Source of the DNA: Dryocola sp. LX212 | GTDB taxonomy: Bacteria; Pseudomonadota; Gammaproteobacteria; Enterobacterales; Enterobacteriaceae | DNA: 64,000 bases | Assembly: GCA_041504365.1 (NCBI GenBank) | Contig: CP167917.1 | Span: 3,100,001-3,164,000 of the forward strand | Direction of reading: 5' to 3' | Shown here: positions 35,870 to 46,700 of the stretch, piece after piece | How positions within the stretch are numbered: position 1 is the first letter of the stretch | Layout of the letters: every line of letters starts with the position of its first letter | Position numbers and translations under genes: made by a program | Notes under the pieces: model-generated | What the model was told of the DNA's origin: nothing | Databases searched by the model: none | Seen by the model: the letters and a program-made list of their open reading frames with translations, nothing else

Positions 35870-36850
35870 GTGACCAAAACCAATCTGATAACCGGTTTTC
35901 TCGGCAGCGGGAAAACCACCACCATCCTGCATCTGCTGGCCCATAAGCCCGCTGAAGAAAAATGGGCCGTGTTGGTCAATGAGTTTGGCGAGGTAGGCAT
36001 AGATGGCGCGCTGCTTGCCGATAGCGGCGCGCTGCTTAAGGAGATCCCCGGCGGCTGCATGTGCTGCGTGAACGGGCTGCCTATGCAGGTTGGGCTTAAT
36101 ACGCTGCTGCGCCAGGGTAAACCGGATCGTCTGCTCATTGAGCCAACCGGCCTGGGCCATCCAAAACAGATTATTGATATGCTGACCGCCGAGGTTTACC
36201 AGCCCTGGATTGACCTGCGGGCGACGCTCTGCCTGCTGGATGCGCGCCAGCTGCTCGACGAGCGCAGCATTAATAATGACAACTTCCGTGACCAGCTTGC
36301 CGCCGCGGATATTATCATCGCCAACAAAAGCGATCGGGCCTGCGACGAGAGCCAACTGGCACTGTCCCGCTGGCGGAAAGAGTTTGCTAACGGGCGCGAA
36401 ATTATCCCCGCACAAAATGGCCGGATTGATATCAACCTGCTGGATAATCCTCGCCAGAACCTGCGGGAACTTCCTGACAGCCCGGAGCATAGCCATACTC
36501 ACGCGGCCAGCTGTGGTCTGGCTGCGCTGAATCTGCCCGGCCACCAGCGCTGGAGACGCAGCATTAATAGCGGTCAGGGATATGTAGCCTGCGGTTGGAT
36601 TTTTGATGAAGAGACCGTTTTCGATACCGTAGGTATTATGGAATGGGCCCGTCTGGCACCGGTCAGCCGTGTAAAAGGCGTACTGCGCATTGCCGAGGGA
36701 CTGGTACGCATCAATCGCCAGGGTGAAGATCTACATATTGAAACGCAAAACGTTTCGCCCCCCGACAGCCGTATCGAATTAATAAATGATAAGGATACGG
36801 ACTGGAACGCCTTGCAAACCACGCTGTTAAGGCTACGTTTAAGTTCGTGA
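35870..36850 (+). CDS. yeiR: COG0523 zinc-binding GTPase YeiR
   Basis: This 326-residue G3E GTPase, a putative zinc metallochaperone, has Walker A GFLGSGKTT (9-17), the metal-binding CMCC motif (C63, C65, C66), the G4 motif NKSD and a C-terminal CobW domain with a histidine cluster (HSHTH). E. coli YeiR starts MTRTNLITGF; here the equivalent codon is GTG at 35870 with GGAG 5 bases upstream, so that start is chosen over an upstream ATG. Probably co-transcribed with lpxT. Confidence 0.93.
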   Translation: MTKTNLITGFLGSGKTTTILHLLAHKPAEEKWAVLVNEFGEVGIDGALLADSGALLKEIPGGCMCCVNGLPMQVGLNTLLRQGKPDRLLIEPTGLGHPKQIIDMLTAEVYQPWIDLRATLCLLDARQLLDERSINNDNFRDQLAAADIIIANKSDRACDESQLALSRWRKEFANGREIIPAQNGRIDINLLDNPRQNLRELPDSPEHSHTHAASCGLAALNLPGHQRWRRSINSGQGYVACGWIFDEETVFDTVGIMEWARLAPVSRVKGVLRIAEGLVRINRQGEDLHIETQNVSPPDSRIELINDKDTDWNALQTTLLRLRLSS

Positions 36851-36890
36851 GTCTACCCTCCCGAGTCGATATAAGATTTTGAAAAAACGC

Positions 36891-37598
36891 ATGATGAAAA
36901 TACGCTTACCCCTCATTTTATTGCTCAACGCACTAGGCCTGGCGCTGTTCTTTAGCTGGTACCTGCCTGAAAACCACGGATTCTGGTTTAGCCTGGACGC
37001 CAGAATTTTCCATTTCTTTAATAATGGGTTGGTTAAGAGCCACGCTTACGTTGTGCTACTGGCCATTACTAACAACCGCGTCTTCGACGGTATCTCCCTG
37101 CTGGCGATGGGCGCGCTGTTCTCCTGGCTCTGGTGGCATGAGACCCCATATGGGCGTCGTCGCCTGGTAATAATGGGCGTCGTGCTGCTGCTGTGCGCTG
37201 TGGTCATTAATCAGTTAGGCCACCTGATCCCGGTATCGCACGTCAGCCCCACGCTCTATTTTCCGGATATTCACCGGGTGAGCGAACTGCTGCATTTCCC
37301 GACTAAAGATGCCTCGAAAGATAGTTTCCCCGGCGATCACGGTTTAATGCTGCTTATTTTTACCGGCTTCGTCCTGCGTTATTTTGGTCAAAAAGCGTTC
37401 TTTATTGCGCTGCTTATTTTCTTTGTTTTTGCCTCGCCGCGCATAATGATCGGCGCACACTGGTTTACCGATGTGTATGTTGGGTCGCTTTCAATCGCGC
37501 TGATTGGCCTGCCCTGGGCGCTATTAACCCCACTCAGCGATGGGTTAATAAACCTCCTCGACCGCTATCTTCCCGGCAAAAATAAAACAATTGCGTAA
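36891..37598 (+). CDS. lpxT: Lipid A 1-diphosphate synthase LpxT
   Basis: This PAP2-family inner-membrane enzyme transfers phosphate from undecaprenyl diphosphate to lipid A on the periplasmic face. It has about six helices and the phosphatase motifs KDASKDSFPGDHG (near 140) and GAHWFTDVYVG (near 190). The start is uncertain: ATG at 36891 or 36894, with a TTG at 36879. About 235 residues, matching E. coli LpxT (YeiU). 40 bp after yeiR. Confidence 0.92.
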   Translation: MMKIRLPLILLLNALGLALFFSWYLPENHGFWFSLDARIFHFFNNGLVKSHAYVVLLAITNNRVFDGISLLAMGALFSWLWWHETPYGRRRLVIMGVVLLLCAVVINQLGHLIPVSHVSPTLYFPDIHRVSELLHFPTKDASKDSFPGDHGLMLLIFTGFVLRYFGQKAFFIALLIFFVFASPRIMIGAHWFTDVYVGSLSIALIGLPWALLTPLSDGLINLLDRYLPGKNKTIA

Positions 37599-38020
37599 CA
37601 TAAATCAAACATGACATAACGCAAACTATCAGGGATCCCTAAAGCATCCCTGATAGTTTTCTTTCCCCCCACCTTTTTGAGTATTATTTAACCTTTCTCT
37701 TTCCCCTGTGAAATGAAGAATCTGCGCATTTTAACGGCACATCTGGCTAACATTTATGCAAATTGAATTTTCTTCTTATAACATCACAATTTCTTATAAA
37801 AAAAGTGGCAAAAGCACTCGCCATGCCTGATTCAATGGGGTAATCTTCAATACGTTTTGCGCTGGCAACCCAATTATTCCCTTGTGAATTAAAATGTGCG
37901 TCAAGCCACATTTCTGTTCAGTAGTAATTGTTTCAAAGCGCACAGCTAATTAGTCTCGTCACGTTGGTAATTTTGTATAACGATTCGTATCGTTAAGGAC
38001 ATCAAGGGATAATAAACAAA
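37599..38020. other. lpxT-mepS intergenic region
   Basis: After the lpxT terminator the 360-bp AT-rich leader of mepS shows no ORF. A palindrome AACGAT-TCGT-ATCGTT at 37979-37994 sits 27 bp before the mepS start and could be an operator or a leader hairpin. AAGGGA supplies the ribosome site. Confidence 0.45.
37623..37662 (+). terminator. lpxT terminator
   Basis: AAACTATCAGGGA pairs perfectly with TCCCTGATAGTTT, followed by TTCTTT. Confidence 0.88.
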
Positions 38021-38587
38021 ATGGTCAAATCTCAGCCTATCTTGAGATATATCTTGCGGGCTATCCCCGCCGTTGCTGTGGCAGTAATGCTGTCAGCATG
38101 TAGTTCCACTAACACCGCAAATATGCATTCTGAGACGCATGCAGTCAGCAATAAAAATGGTTTTTTACTGCAAGCCTCTCAGGATGAATTCGAAGAGATG
38201 GTCCGTAATGTTGATGTGAAATCACGTCTCATGGATCAATATGCCAGCTGGAAAGGTGTGCGTTACCGCCTGGGTGGCAGCACCAAAAAAGGCATCGACT
38301 GTTCCGCTTTTGTGCAGCGAACTTTCCGTGACCAGTTCGGTGTAGAGTTGCCACGTTCAACTTCTGAACAGCAGGACATGGGGAAATCCGTGTCGCGCAG
38401 CAAACTTCGCACCGGCGATTTAGTGCTGTTCCGTGCAGGCTCTACGGGCCGTCACGTTGGCATTTATATTGGGAATAACCAGTTTGTTCATGCTTCCACC
38501 AGCAGCGGTGTAATGATCTCTAACATGGACGAGCCCTACTGGAATAAGCGCTATAACGAAGCGCGTCGTGTCTTAAGCCGTAGCTAG
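38021..38587 (+). CDS. mepS: Murein DD-endopeptidase MepS (Spr)
   Basis: This 188-residue outer-membrane lipoprotein cleaves D-Ala-mDAP cross-links to allow cell-wall growth. A signal peptide ends at lipobox LSAC (C27). The NlpC/P60 domain has C94 (GIDCSAF), H145 (GRHVGIY) and H157 (FVHAS) as catalytic residues. In E. coli it is degraded by NlpI-Prc. Length matches E. coli Spr. Monocistronic, with its own terminator. Confidence 0.96.
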   Translation: MVKSQPILRYILRAIPAVAVAVMLSACSSTNTANMHSETHAVSNKNGFLLQASQDEFEEMVRNVDVKSRLMDQYASWKGVRYRLGGSTKKGIDCSAFVQRTFRDQFGVELPRSTSEQQDMGKSVSRSKLRTGDLVLFRAGSTGRHVGIYIGNNQFVHASTSSGVMISNMDEPYWNKRYNEARRVLSRS

Positions 38588-38640
38588 TTGTTCTCGCAGT
38601 TAAACCCCTTGGCTGCCTGACGAGACGAGATAAACAAATA

Positions 38641-38664
38641 AAACGCTGCCCCGGCAGCGTTTTA
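38641..38664 (+). terminator. mepS terminator
   Basis: AAACGCTGCC and GGCAGCGTTT arms around CC, followed by TATTT. Confidence 0.88.
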
Positions 38665-38827
38665 TTTCCAGCCCCCTTTTATGTTCCTCTCCTGAGCCCC
38701 CTCCTTTCATGCACAAAAACTATGGTTTCCTGGCGAAACTATATGACTCACCGGTGGCTTTTGCGCTATAGTCAGAAAAAATCTCATATAAACCATGCGT
38801 CTCTTGCGTCAGCAGGAACATTTCACC

Positions 38828-40414
38828 ATGCCTTCAAAAAAAATTTTTGTGCGCTATTTTTCCAGCCCACGGCAAATTACTTCCTTCAGCATTTTATTTG
38901 CCCTATTGAGCGCTTTGCTCTTCGGCGGGATAACCAGCCTTGTTCTGCATAACAAGCGCGAGGCCAGCTACGACGTGCTGGCAAAGGACATTCGAGGCTA
39001 CCTAAGAAGTTTCTTTCACGACCTTTCGGCTACCGCAGAGGGCATTCAGCCGCTGACCGTCGCTGACTGCAGGCTGGTCACCGGCGAACTCACCTCAAGG
39101 GCTGCCTTCAACGTCAACGTACGCGCGTTTCTGCTGATTAATAACGGTATCGCCTATTGTTCGTCCGCCACCGGATCAATGAGTATGGCGATGAAAGCGC
39201 TGGTGCCCGACATCGATTTAAATAAAAAAATCGACCTGTCGATCATGAGCGGCACACCGATGATGCCGGGAAAACCGACCATTGCGGCCTGGTTTCGCAA
39301 TCCGGTCGTCGAGGGGCGCGGTGTATTCACCACGCTGAACGTTAACCTGACCCCTTACCTGCTGTTTACGGCACGTCAGAGCCAGGTCATGTCGATGGCG
39401 ATAGTGATAGGGGACAAAGCGCTCTCCACCCTCTCTCCGGAGGTGCAGTCCACCGCTTCGCTTCCCCAGGATCCTACCCGTATCGCCAGCCTGAAAGACT
39501 ATCCGCTCAGCATCTATATCTACGGCACCGCCTGGCCGTTGGCAGATATCCAGCTCTCCCTTCTGGCGGGGCTGATTTTTGGTCTGCTGAGCGGCGTGAT
39601 GTGCGGCTATTTCCTCTCCGTCCGTATGCGGCCGGGAAAAGAGATCCTGATGGGCATCAAACGCGAGCAGTTCCACGTGGTCTATCAGCCGGTTGTTGAT
39701 GCTAAAGGATTAGAGATGCAGGGCATCGAGGCGCTGATGCGCTGGCAGCACCCAACCGCCGGGATGATCCCACCAGATGCCTTTATCGCCTTTGCCGAAG
39801 CCCAGCAGCTTATCGTCCCGCTGACCCGCCATCTCTTTGCGCTCGTTGCGCGGGATGCGCAGGAACTGCAAAACATCTGTCCGCCGGGCGCAAAGCTGGG
39901 CATCAATCTCGCTCCGAGCCATCTTCACGCCCCGTCATTTAAAGAAGACATTCTTAATTTTGCCGCCTCGCTGCCGCCGCACCACTTCCAGATCGTTTTT
40001 GAAATCACCGAGCGCGATATGCTGAAGGAAAAAGAGGCGATGGGGATTTTCGCCTGGCTGCACGAGCAGGGCTTTGAGCTGGCGGTGGATGACTTCGGCA
40101 CCGGGCATAGCGCGCTGATCTATCTGGAACGCTTCACCCTTGACTATCTGAAAATTGACCGTGGGTTTGTTAACTCTATCGGCATGGAGACGGTCACCGC
40201 GCCGGTGTTGGACGCAGTGCTGACGCTGGCCAGACGCCTGAATATGGCAACAGTGGCAGAAGGCGTCGAAACGCCGGAACAGGCCAAATGGCTAATCGAC
40301 CGGGGCGTGAATTACCTGCAGGGCTATTACTTCAGCCGACCGCTAACGTTACAGCAGCTCATCAGCTGGCATCAGGCCGGACACGACCACCCATTGCTGA
40401 AAAACGCGCATTAA
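38828..40414 (+). CDS. pdeN: Cyclic-di-GMP phosphodiesterase PdeN (Rtn)
   Basis: This 528-residue inner-membrane protein has an N-terminal transmembrane helix, a CSS-motif periplasmic sensor domain (YCSSATGSM near 110), a second helix near 240-260, and a cytoplasmic EAL domain (IEALMRW, ITERDML, DDFGTGHSAL, KIDRGFV, EGVET). It hydrolyses c-di-GMP to pGpG; the CSS sensor is redox-controlled in E. coli relatives. The ATG at 38828, after AGGAAC, is preferred over an upstream start at 38795. Confidence 0.93.
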   Translation: MPSKKIFVRYFSSPRQITSFSILFALLSALLFGGITSLVLHNKREASYDVLAKDIRGYLRSFFHDLSATAEGIQPLTVADCRLVTGELTSRAAFNVNVRAFLLINNGIAYCSSATGSMSMAMKALVPDIDLNKKIDLSIMSGTPMMPGKPTIAAWFRNPVVEGRGVFTTLNVNLTPYLLFTARQSQVMSMAIVIGDKALSTLSPEVQSTASLPQDPTRIASLKDYPLSIYIYGTAWPLADIQLSLLAGLIFGLLSGVMCGYFLSVRMRPGKEILMGIKREQFHVVYQPVVDAKGLEMQGIEALMRWQHPTAGMIPPDAFIAFAEAQQLIVPLTRHLFALVARDAQELQNICPPGAKLGINLAPSHLHAPSFKEDILNFAASLPPHHFQIVFEITERDMLKEKEAMGIFAWLHEQGFELAVDDFGTGHSALIYLERFTLDYLKIDRGFVNSIGMETVTAPVLDAVLTLARRLNMATVAEGVETPEQAKWLIDRGVNYLQGYYFSRPLTLQQLISWHQAGHDHPLLKNAH

Positions 40415-40479
40415 TTTCACAATCCGCGCCGTCTAACTTATGATTTAGCATCATGGTGTTAAAAGGATTGACCAGATTG

Positions 40480-42288
40480 ATGTTTGCGCGCGCCGTCCTG
40501 TTACTTTGCCTCAGCCTGTTTGCCGCCCAGAGCCTGGCGGAGAACATCAAAGAGAGCTACTCCTTTGCCGTGCTCGGTGAGCCAAAGTATGCCATTAACT
40601 TCACCCATTTCGATTACGTGAACCCGGCTGCCCCTAAAGGCGGAAACATTACGCTGTCGGCAATTGGCACCTTTGATAACTTCAACCGCTACGCGCTGCG
40701 CGGCAATCCGGGCGTCCGTACAGAGACGCTTTATGACTCCCTGTTCACCACCTCGGACGACGAGCCGGGCAGCTACTACCCGTTGGTCGGCGAGATGGCG
40801 CGCTATCCGGACAATTTTGCCTGGGCCGAAATCGAAATTAATCCTCTCGCCCGCTTTCACGACGGCTCACCCATTACCGCCAAAGACGTTGCCTTCACCT
40901 TTACTAAATTTATGACCGAAGGGGTGCCGCAGTTTCGACTCATCTACAAAGGGGCAAAGGTGAAAGCCATCGCCCCGCTGACGGTTCGTATTGAGCTGGC
41001 TCAGCCGAGCAAAGAGCGGATGCTCGGCCTGTTTTCCCTTCCTGTTTTTCCGGAAAAATTCTGGAAAAATCATAAGCTGAGCGACCCGCTTCCGAGACCA
41101 CCGCTTGCCAGCGGCCCCTATAAAATCACCGCCTGGCGTATGGGCCAGTACATCACCTATTCGCGGGTGAAAGACTACTGGGCGGCGAATCTGCCGGTTA
41201 ACCGTGGGCGCTGGAACTTCGACTCCATTCGCTACGATTACTACCTTGACGATAACGTCGCCTTTGAGGCGTTCAAGGCCGGGGCCTTTGATTTTCGCGC
41301 CGAGAGTTCAGCAAAGAACTGGGCCACCCGCTATATCGGCAAAAATTTCTTCAGTCATTTTATCGTGAAAGAAGAAGTGAAAAACGATGCCGCCCAGGAC
41401 GCGCGCTGGCTGGCGTTTAATATCCAGCGCCCGTTGTTTGCTGACCGTAAGGTGCGCGAAGCCGTTAGCCTGGCCTTCGATTTTGAATGGATGAATAAGG
41501 CGCTGTTTTACGGTGCCTACAGCCGCGCCGACAGCTACTTCCAGAATACGGAGTATGCGGCGCGCGGCTACCCGGACGCCGACGAGCTGACCCTGCTTGC
41601 CCCGATGAAAAAAGATCTGCCTCCTGAGGTGTTCACGACCATCTATACCCCTCCCAAATCCAAAGGGGACGGTTTCGATCGCGGAAACCTGCTGAAAGCG
41701 CTGAATCTGTTAAAGGAGACGGGCTGGGAGCTAAAAAACCAGACGCTGGTCAATACCAAAACCGGCAAACCGTTCAACTTTGAACTTTTAATTGGTACGA
41801 CGGGCAACACCCAATGGGTATTACCGTTCCAGCACAATCTTGAGCGGCTCGGGATAACAATGGAGATTCGCCAGGTAGATAACTCCCAGCTTACCAACCG
41901 CCTGCGCAACAGGGATTACGACATGATGCCGACGCTCTACAGCGCCATGCCCTACCCGAGCGCCGACGTGCAGATCTCCTGGGCTTCTGAATATGTGGAT
42001 TCAACATACAACGCGCCGGGCGTGAAAAATCCGATAATCGACAGGCTTGTCGGGGAGATCATCGCCAATCAGGGTGACAAGAAAAAGCTGCTGCCGTTGG
42101 GCAGGGCCCTGGATCGCGTGCTGACATGGAACTTCTATATGATCCCGATGTGGTACATGACCGCCGACCGTTTCGCCTGGTGGAACAAATTCTCTAAACC
42201 GGCAGTTCACCCGCTCTACACTTCGGGATTCGATACCTGGTGGTATGACGTCAACAAGGCCGCGCAGCTGCCGGCACAGCGGCGCTGA
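40480..42288 (+). CDS. yejA: Microcin C/peptide ABC transporter binding protein YejA
   Basis: This protein of about 602 residues is a periplasmic solute-binding protein of the SBP_bac_5 type. In E. coli YejABEF imports microcin C and peptides. A Sec signal peptide ([20 protein letters not shown]) starts at 40480, aligning with the E. coli N-terminus; an ATG at 40453 would add nine residues and cannot be excluded. Conserved segments include [16 protein letters not shown] and [13 protein letters not shown]. First gene of yejABEF. Confidence 0.93.
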   Translation: MFARAVLLLCLSLFAAQSLAENIKESYSFAVLGEPKYAINFTHFDYVNPAAPKGGNITLSAIGTFDNFNRYALRGNPGVRTETLYDSLFTTSDDEPGSYYPLVGEMARYPDNFAWAEIEINPLARFHDGSPITAKDVAFTFTKFMTEGVPQFRLIYKGAKVKAIAPLTVRIELAQPSKERMLGLFSLPVFPEKFWKNHKLSDPLPRPPLASGPYKITAWRMGQYITYSRVKDYWAANLPVNRGRWNFDSIRYDYYLDDNVAFEAFKAGAFDFRAESSAKNWATRYIGKNFFSHFIVKEEVKNDAAQDARWLAFNIQRPLFADRKVREAVSLAFDFEWMNKALFYGAYSRADSYFQNTEYAARGYPDADELTLLAPMKKDLPPEVFTTIYTPPKSKGDGFDRGNLLKALNLLKETGWELKNQTLVNTKTGKPFNFELLIGTTGNTQWVLPFQHNLERLGITMEIRQVDNSQLTNRLRNRDYDMMPTLYSAMPYPSADVQISWASEYVDSTYNAPGVKNPIIDRLVGEIIANQGDKKKLLPLGRALDRVLTWNFYMIPMWYMTADRFAWWNKFSKPAVHPLYTSGFDTWWYDVNKAAQLPAQRR

Positions 42289-42296
42289 GGGGTATC

Positions 42297-43394
42297 GTGG
42301 GAAATTATCTTTTAAGACGGCTGCTGCTGATCGTCCCCACCCTGTGGGCGATTATCACCATCAACTTTTTTATCGTGCAGATTGCACCGGGCGGCCCGGT
42401 GGATCAGGCGATAGCCGCGATTCAGTTCGGCCACGGCTCCGGTATTCCCGGCGTCAGCACGGACGCTATGGGCAGCGGTCACGCCAGGGTGGGGGTGGCG
42501 AACGCCACGGATAACCAGTACCGCGGCGCACGCGGGCTGGACCCGGAGGTCATCGCGGAAATTACCCATCGCTACGGCTTCGATAAACCGCTGCACGAGC
42601 GCTATTTCAAAATGCTCGGGGACTACGTACGCTTTGATTTTGGCGATAGCCTGTTCCGCAGCGCTTCAGTGCTGCACCTCATCAAAGAGAGCCTGCCGGT
42701 GTCGATATCCCTCGGCCTGTGGAGCACGCTGATTATCTATCTGGTGTCGATTCCGCTGGGCATTCGCAAGGCCATCAGCAACGGCAGCCACTTCGACGTC
42801 TGGAGCAGCACCTTAATCATCATCGGTTATGCTATCCCGGCATTCTTGTTCGCCATTCTGCTGATTGTGCTGTTCGCGGGCGGCAGCTATCTGGACTGGT
42901 TCCCGCTGCGCGGGCTTGTTTCTACCAATTTCGATACCCTGCCGTGGTATGGAAAAATTACTGATTATCTGTGGCATATCACCCTGCCGGTGCTGGCTAC
43001 CGTTGTAGGTGGATTCGCCACGTTAACGATGCTGACCAAAAACTCGTTTCTGGACGAGATCCGCAAACAGTACGTGGTCACCGCGCGGGCCAAAGGGCTG
43101 GATGAGAAAAAAATCCTTTATCGCCACGTTTTCCGTAACGCCATGCTGCTGGTGATCGCCGGATTTCCGGCCACGTTTATCAGCATGTTTTTCACCGGCT
43201 CGGTGCTTATCGAGGTGATCTTCTCGTTAAACGGGCTCGGCCTGCTGGGCTATGACTCCACTATTTCCCGGGACTATCCGGTGATGTTCGGCACGCTCTA
43301 TATCTTTACGCTGATTGGCCTGCTGCTGAATATCCTCAGCGATATCACCTATACCTTTGTTGACCCGCGTATCGATTTTGAGGGGCGAGGATGA
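42297..43394 (+). CDS. yejB: Microcin C ABC transporter permease YejB
   Basis: This 365-residue inner-membrane permease (BPD_transp_1) has the EAA-type loop region [22 protein letters not shown] before the last helices. The start is GTG at 42297 (M-G-N-Y-L-L-R-R), matching E. coli MGAYLIRR. 8 bp after yejA and overlapping yejE by 4 bp. Confidence 0.95.
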   Translation: MGNYLLRRLLLIVPTLWAIITINFFIVQIAPGGPVDQAIAAIQFGHGSGIPGVSTDAMGSGHARVGVANATDNQYRGARGLDPEVIAEITHRYGFDKPLHERYFKMLGDYVRFDFGDSLFRSASVLHLIKESLPVSISLGLWSTLIIYLVSIPLGIRKAISNGSHFDVWSSTLIIIGYAIPAFLFAILLIVLFAGGSYLDWFPLRGLVSTNFDTLPWYGKITDYLWHITLPVLATVVGGFATLTMLTKNSFLDEIRKQYVVTARAKGLDEKKILYRHVFRNAMLLVIAGFPATFISMFFTGSVLIEVIFSLNGLGLLGYDSTISRDYPVMFGTLYIFTLIGLLLNILSDITYTFVDPRIDFEGRG

Positions 43395-44416
43395 GCCGTT
43401 TAAGCCTGATTAATCAGGCTCGCTGGGCGCGGTTTCGCCAGAACCGCCGCGGCTACTGGTCGCTGTGGATCTTCGCCATTCTGTTTGTCCTGAGCCTCTG
43501 CTCCGAGCTGGTGGCCAACGATCGCCCTTTGTTTGTACACTATCAGGATCGTTTCTATTTCCCGGCGTTGGTTAATTACAGCGAAAGCGACTTTGGCGGG
43601 CCGCTGGCAACTGCGGCGGATTATCAGGATCCGTGGCTTGCCGGACATCTGAGCCGGGATGGCTGGACGCTTTGGGCTCCGATTCGCTTTGGCGCGAACG
43701 CTATTAACTATGCCACTCCCGTTCCCTTCCCCTCCCCACCGAGCGCTCAAAACTGGCTGGGTACCGATGCAAACGGCGGCGACGTGCTGGCGCGGCTGCT
43801 GTACGGCACGCGAATCTCCATCTTGTTTGGCCTGATGCTGACGCTCTTCTCAAGCGTGATTGGCGTGCTGGCCGGGGCGGTACAGGGCTATTACGGCGGG
43901 CGGGTCGACCTTTGGGGGCAGCGCTTTATCGAAGTGTGGTCGGGCATGCCGACTCTGTTTCTTATCATCCTGCTGTCGAGCGTGGTCCAGCCCAGCTTCT
44001 GGTGGCTGCTGGGCATCACGGTGCTGTTCGGCTGGATGAGCCTTGTGGGCGTCGTGCGCGCTGAATTCCTGCGCACCCGTAATTTTGACTATATTCGTGC
44101 CGCCCAGGCGATGGGGGTCAGCGACGGGGCAATCATCACCCGCCACATGCTGCCGAACGCCATGGTCGCCACCCTGACTTTTTTACCGTTTATCCTCTGC
44201 GGCTCGATAACCACGCTGACGTCGCTGGATTTCCTGGGCTTCGGTCTGCCGATGGGCTCGCCGTCGCTGGGCGAACTGTTACTGCAGGGCAAAAATAACC
44301 TGCAGGCTCCGTGGCTGGGCATTACCGCCTTTGTGTATCTGTCTATCCTGTTAACGTTATTGATTTTTATTGGCGAAGCGGTGCGTGACGCCTTTGACCC
44401 GAGTAAGGCGCGCTGA
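43391..44416 (+). CDS. yejE: Microcin C ABC transporter permease YejE
   Basis: This 341-residue second permease subunit has an N-terminal helix, a periplasmic loop and a five-helix BPD_transp_1 domain with [26 protein letters not shown]. Overlaps yejB by 4 bp and leaves a single base before yejF. Acts with YejB and YejF. Confidence 0.95.
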   Translation: MSRLSLINQARWARFRQNRRGYWSLWIFAILFVLSLCSELVANDRPLFVHYQDRFYFPALVNYSESDFGGPLATAADYQDPWLAGHLSRDGWTLWAPIRFGANAINYATPVPFPSPPSAQNWLGTDANGGDVLARLLYGTRISILFGLMLTLFSSVIGVLAGAVQGYYGGRVDLWGQRFIEVWSGMPTLFLIILLSSVVQPSFWWLLGITVLFGWMSLVGVVRAEFLRTRNFDYIRAAQAMGVSDGAIITRHMLPNAMVATLTFLPFILCGSITTLTSLDFLGFGLPMGSPSLGELLLQGKNNLQAPWLGITAFVYLSILLTLLIFIGEAVRDAFDPSKAR

Positions 44417-44417
44417 C

Positions 44418-46007
44418 ATGACTTCCCCACTGCTTTCCATTAATAACCTCTCCATCGCCTTCTGCCAGGGGACGGAAACCCGTCTGGTGGTTGACGATCT
44501 TTCCCTGCAAATAGAGGCCGGAGAGACGCTGGCGCTGGTGGGTGAATCCGGTTCGGGCAAAAGCGTGACGGCGCTTTCCGTGCTGCGCCTGCTCCCCTCG
44601 CCCCCCGCAGTCTACCCCGACGGTGAAATCTGTTTTAAAGGACAGGAGCTGTTAAAGGCACCGGAACGCACGCTGCGGGGAATTCGCGGAAATAAAATCG
44701 CGATGATTTTTCAGGAGCCGATGGTGTCGCTTAACCCGCTGCACAGCATCGAAAAACAGCTCTATGAAGTGCTGTCGTTACACCGGGGCATGCGTCGTGA
44801 AGCTGCCAGGGCGGAAATGCTGACCTGTCTGGACCGGGTGGGTATCCGTCATGCGGCCTCTCGACTGAAAGATTTTCCTCATCAGCTCTCCGGCGGCGAG
44901 CGCCAGCGCGTCATGATTGCCATGGCGCTGCTGACGCGCCCGGAGCTGCTGATTGCCGACGAGCCAACGACCGCGCTGGACGTCACCGTTCAGGCGCAAA
45001 TATTACAGCTGCTGAAAGAGCTGAAGCAGGAGCTAAATATGGGCCTGCTTTTTATCACTCACAACCTCAGCATCGTCAGGCAGCTCGCGGATACTATCGC
45101 TGTGATGCGCAACGGTAAGTGCGTGGAACAGAATAACGCCGCTGCCCTGCTCCAGTCACCGCAGCATGCTTATACGCAACAGCTGCTGGCAGCGGAACCC
45201 AGCGGCGAGCCGTGGCCTCTGGATGCAAATCTGCCGCCATTATTAAAAGTTGAGTCTCTGGAAGTCGCCTTCCCCATCCGCCGCGGTCTGCTAAAGAAAA
45301 CGGTCGGCTATCATTACGGCATTAAAGGACTGAGTTTTACGCTGAGACCAGGCGAGTGCATCGGTCTGGTTGGGGAATCCGGATCGGGGAAAAGTACTAC
45401 CGGCCTGGCGCTGCTGCGGCTGATCCACTCCAGCGGCACCATCTGGTTTGACGGCCATCCTCTGCATGAACTTAACCGCAAAAAGCTCCTGCCGCTGCGC
45501 CACCGTATTCAGGTGGTATTTCAGGATCCGAATTCAGCGCTAAACCCACGTCTGGATGTGCTGCAAATTATTGAGGAAGGGCTGCGCGTTCATCACCCGG
45601 ATCTCAGCGCGGTCGAACGCGAGAAACGGGTTGTTGCGGCAATGGCGGAAGTAGGTCTGGATCCCGAATCCCGCCACCGTTACCCGGCGGAGTTTTCAGG
45701 CGGCCAGCGGCAGCGGATCGCCATCGCCCGGGCACTGATCCTGCAGCCCCAGCTGATCGTTCTCGATGAACCCACCTCGTCACTGGACAGATCCGTCCAG
45801 GCGCAAATTCTGGCGCTGCTTAAATCATTACAGGAAAAGCATCAGCTGGCGTATATCTTCATCAGCCATGATTTGAAGGTAGTGAAATCGCTGTGTCATC
45901 AGGTGATCGTGCTTCGGCAGGGAGAAGTGGTCGAGCAGGGAGAGTGTCAGAAGGTCTTTGCCGCGCCGCAGGCAGAGTACACCCGCCAGCTACTGACGCT
46001 GGCCTGA
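44418..46007 (+). CDS. yejF: Microcin C ABC transporter ATPase YejF
   Basis: This 529-residue duplicated ABC ATPase has two nucleotide-binding domains, each with Walker A (GESGSGKS), a signature (LSGGERQR in the first, FSGGQRQR in the second) and Walker B (LLIADEP, LIVLDEP). Same length as E. coli YejF. The ATG at 44418 ([13 protein letters not shown]) is preferred over an upstream frame inside yejE. Last gene of the operon. Confidence 0.95.
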   Translation: MTSPLLSINNLSIAFCQGTETRLVVDDLSLQIEAGETLALVGESGSGKSVTALSVLRLLPSPPAVYPDGEICFKGQELLKAPERTLRGIRGNKIAMIFQEPMVSLNPLHSIEKQLYEVLSLHRGMRREAARAEMLTCLDRVGIRHAASRLKDFPHQLSGGERQRVMIAMALLTRPELLIADEPTTALDVTVQAQILQLLKELKQELNMGLLFITHNLSIVRQLADTIAVMRNGKCVEQNNAAALLQSPQHAYTQQLLAAEPSGEPWPLDANLPPLLKVESLEVAFPIRRGLLKKTVGYHYGIKGLSFTLRPGECIGLVGESGSGKSTTGLALLRLIHSSGTIWFDGHPLHELNRKKLLPLRHRIQVVFQDPNSALNPRLDVLQIIEEGLRVHHPDLSAVEREKRVVAAMAEVGLDPESRHRYPAEFSGGQRQRIAIARALILQPQLIVLDEPTSSLDRSVQAQILALLKSLQEKHQLAYIFISHDLKVVKSLCHQVIVLRQGEVVEQGECQKVFAAPQAEYTRQLLTLA

Positions 46008-46017
46008 AGCCGCGGCG

Positions 46018-46362
46018 TCAAAACGGATTAGTGCTGGAGAAAGATTCTGCAATGGCGACACCGAAGTTTTTAAGTCGGCAGGTTGCTGCAGGTTCATCCT
46101 GACGATCCACAAACAGGCAGGGTTCACCTTCACATTCAACCACCGAGCAGGCGACTTCGATATCGCTTAACGCCTGGCTAAGTTTGTGCATGATAGGCCA
46201 CGCCTCTTCGCCATCTTCGCTAAGTAATTTCAGGCCAATGAGACAGTTTTCGGCCTGCTGAGCATTTTGCGGAATCGGTTCAACTTTCGAACCTGCAAAA
46301 CCCGCCGACCAGCGATAACTCTGCGGTAAGCGATGAATGATAGAAAGCTGTAACGTATTCAA
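46018..46362 (-). CDS. yejG: YejG family protein
   Basis: This protein is 114 residues if started at TTG 46362 (M-N-T-L-Q-L-S-I), which aligns codon for codon with E. coli YejG (MTSLQLSI) and has GGGGA 8 bases upstream. An ATG 24 bp earlier gives an eight-residue extension. YejG has been linked to aminoglycoside tolerance in E. coli, but its mechanism is unknown. Conserved block VHRLPQ-like, [18 protein letters not shown]. Convergent with yejF. Confidence 0.88.
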   Translation of the reverse strand: MNTLQLSIIHRLPQSYRWSAGFAGSKVEPIPQNAQQAENCLIGLKLLSEDGEEAWPIMHKLSQALSDIEVACSVVECEGEPCLFVDRQDEPAATCRLKNFGVAIAESFSSTNPF

Positions 46363-46700
46363 AATCGTGTCCCCGGGAAAACTCATACAATATATTGCTC
46401 AAATAATTTACATAAAGGTTAACACATTGTTGCTAAAATGAGTGTAAACAACCTGTAAACCGCTTACATCCGCTGTAGTTTTTTGTTTATTTTTAACTTC
46501 CAGACGCTTTTTTGTGCGCCAGCGCACGCGTTTCGGCGCTATATGTAACGCTTTCTGGGATCTAACTCAACCTTTTTAACTACAATGCTGTGACTTTTTG
46601 TTGCAGCAGTGTTTACATTCCATAAACAAATTGTAGGCCTGTGAGGGGAAATTTTGTTGATTTGGATTAACAAAGGGGCATACGTTATGCCCCTTTCAGA
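46363..46700. other. yejG-bcr intergenic region
   Basis: AT-rich leader of yejG and 3' region of bcr. Apart from the bcr terminator at 46672-46696 I see no gene, small RNA or clear operator. Confidence 0.5.
46672..46696 (-). terminator. bcr terminator
   Basis: AAAGGGGCATA pairs with TATGCCCCTTT, 4 bp beyond the bcr stop. On the minus strand it is followed by TTAATCC-type sequence rather than a long T-tract. Confidence 0.7.
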
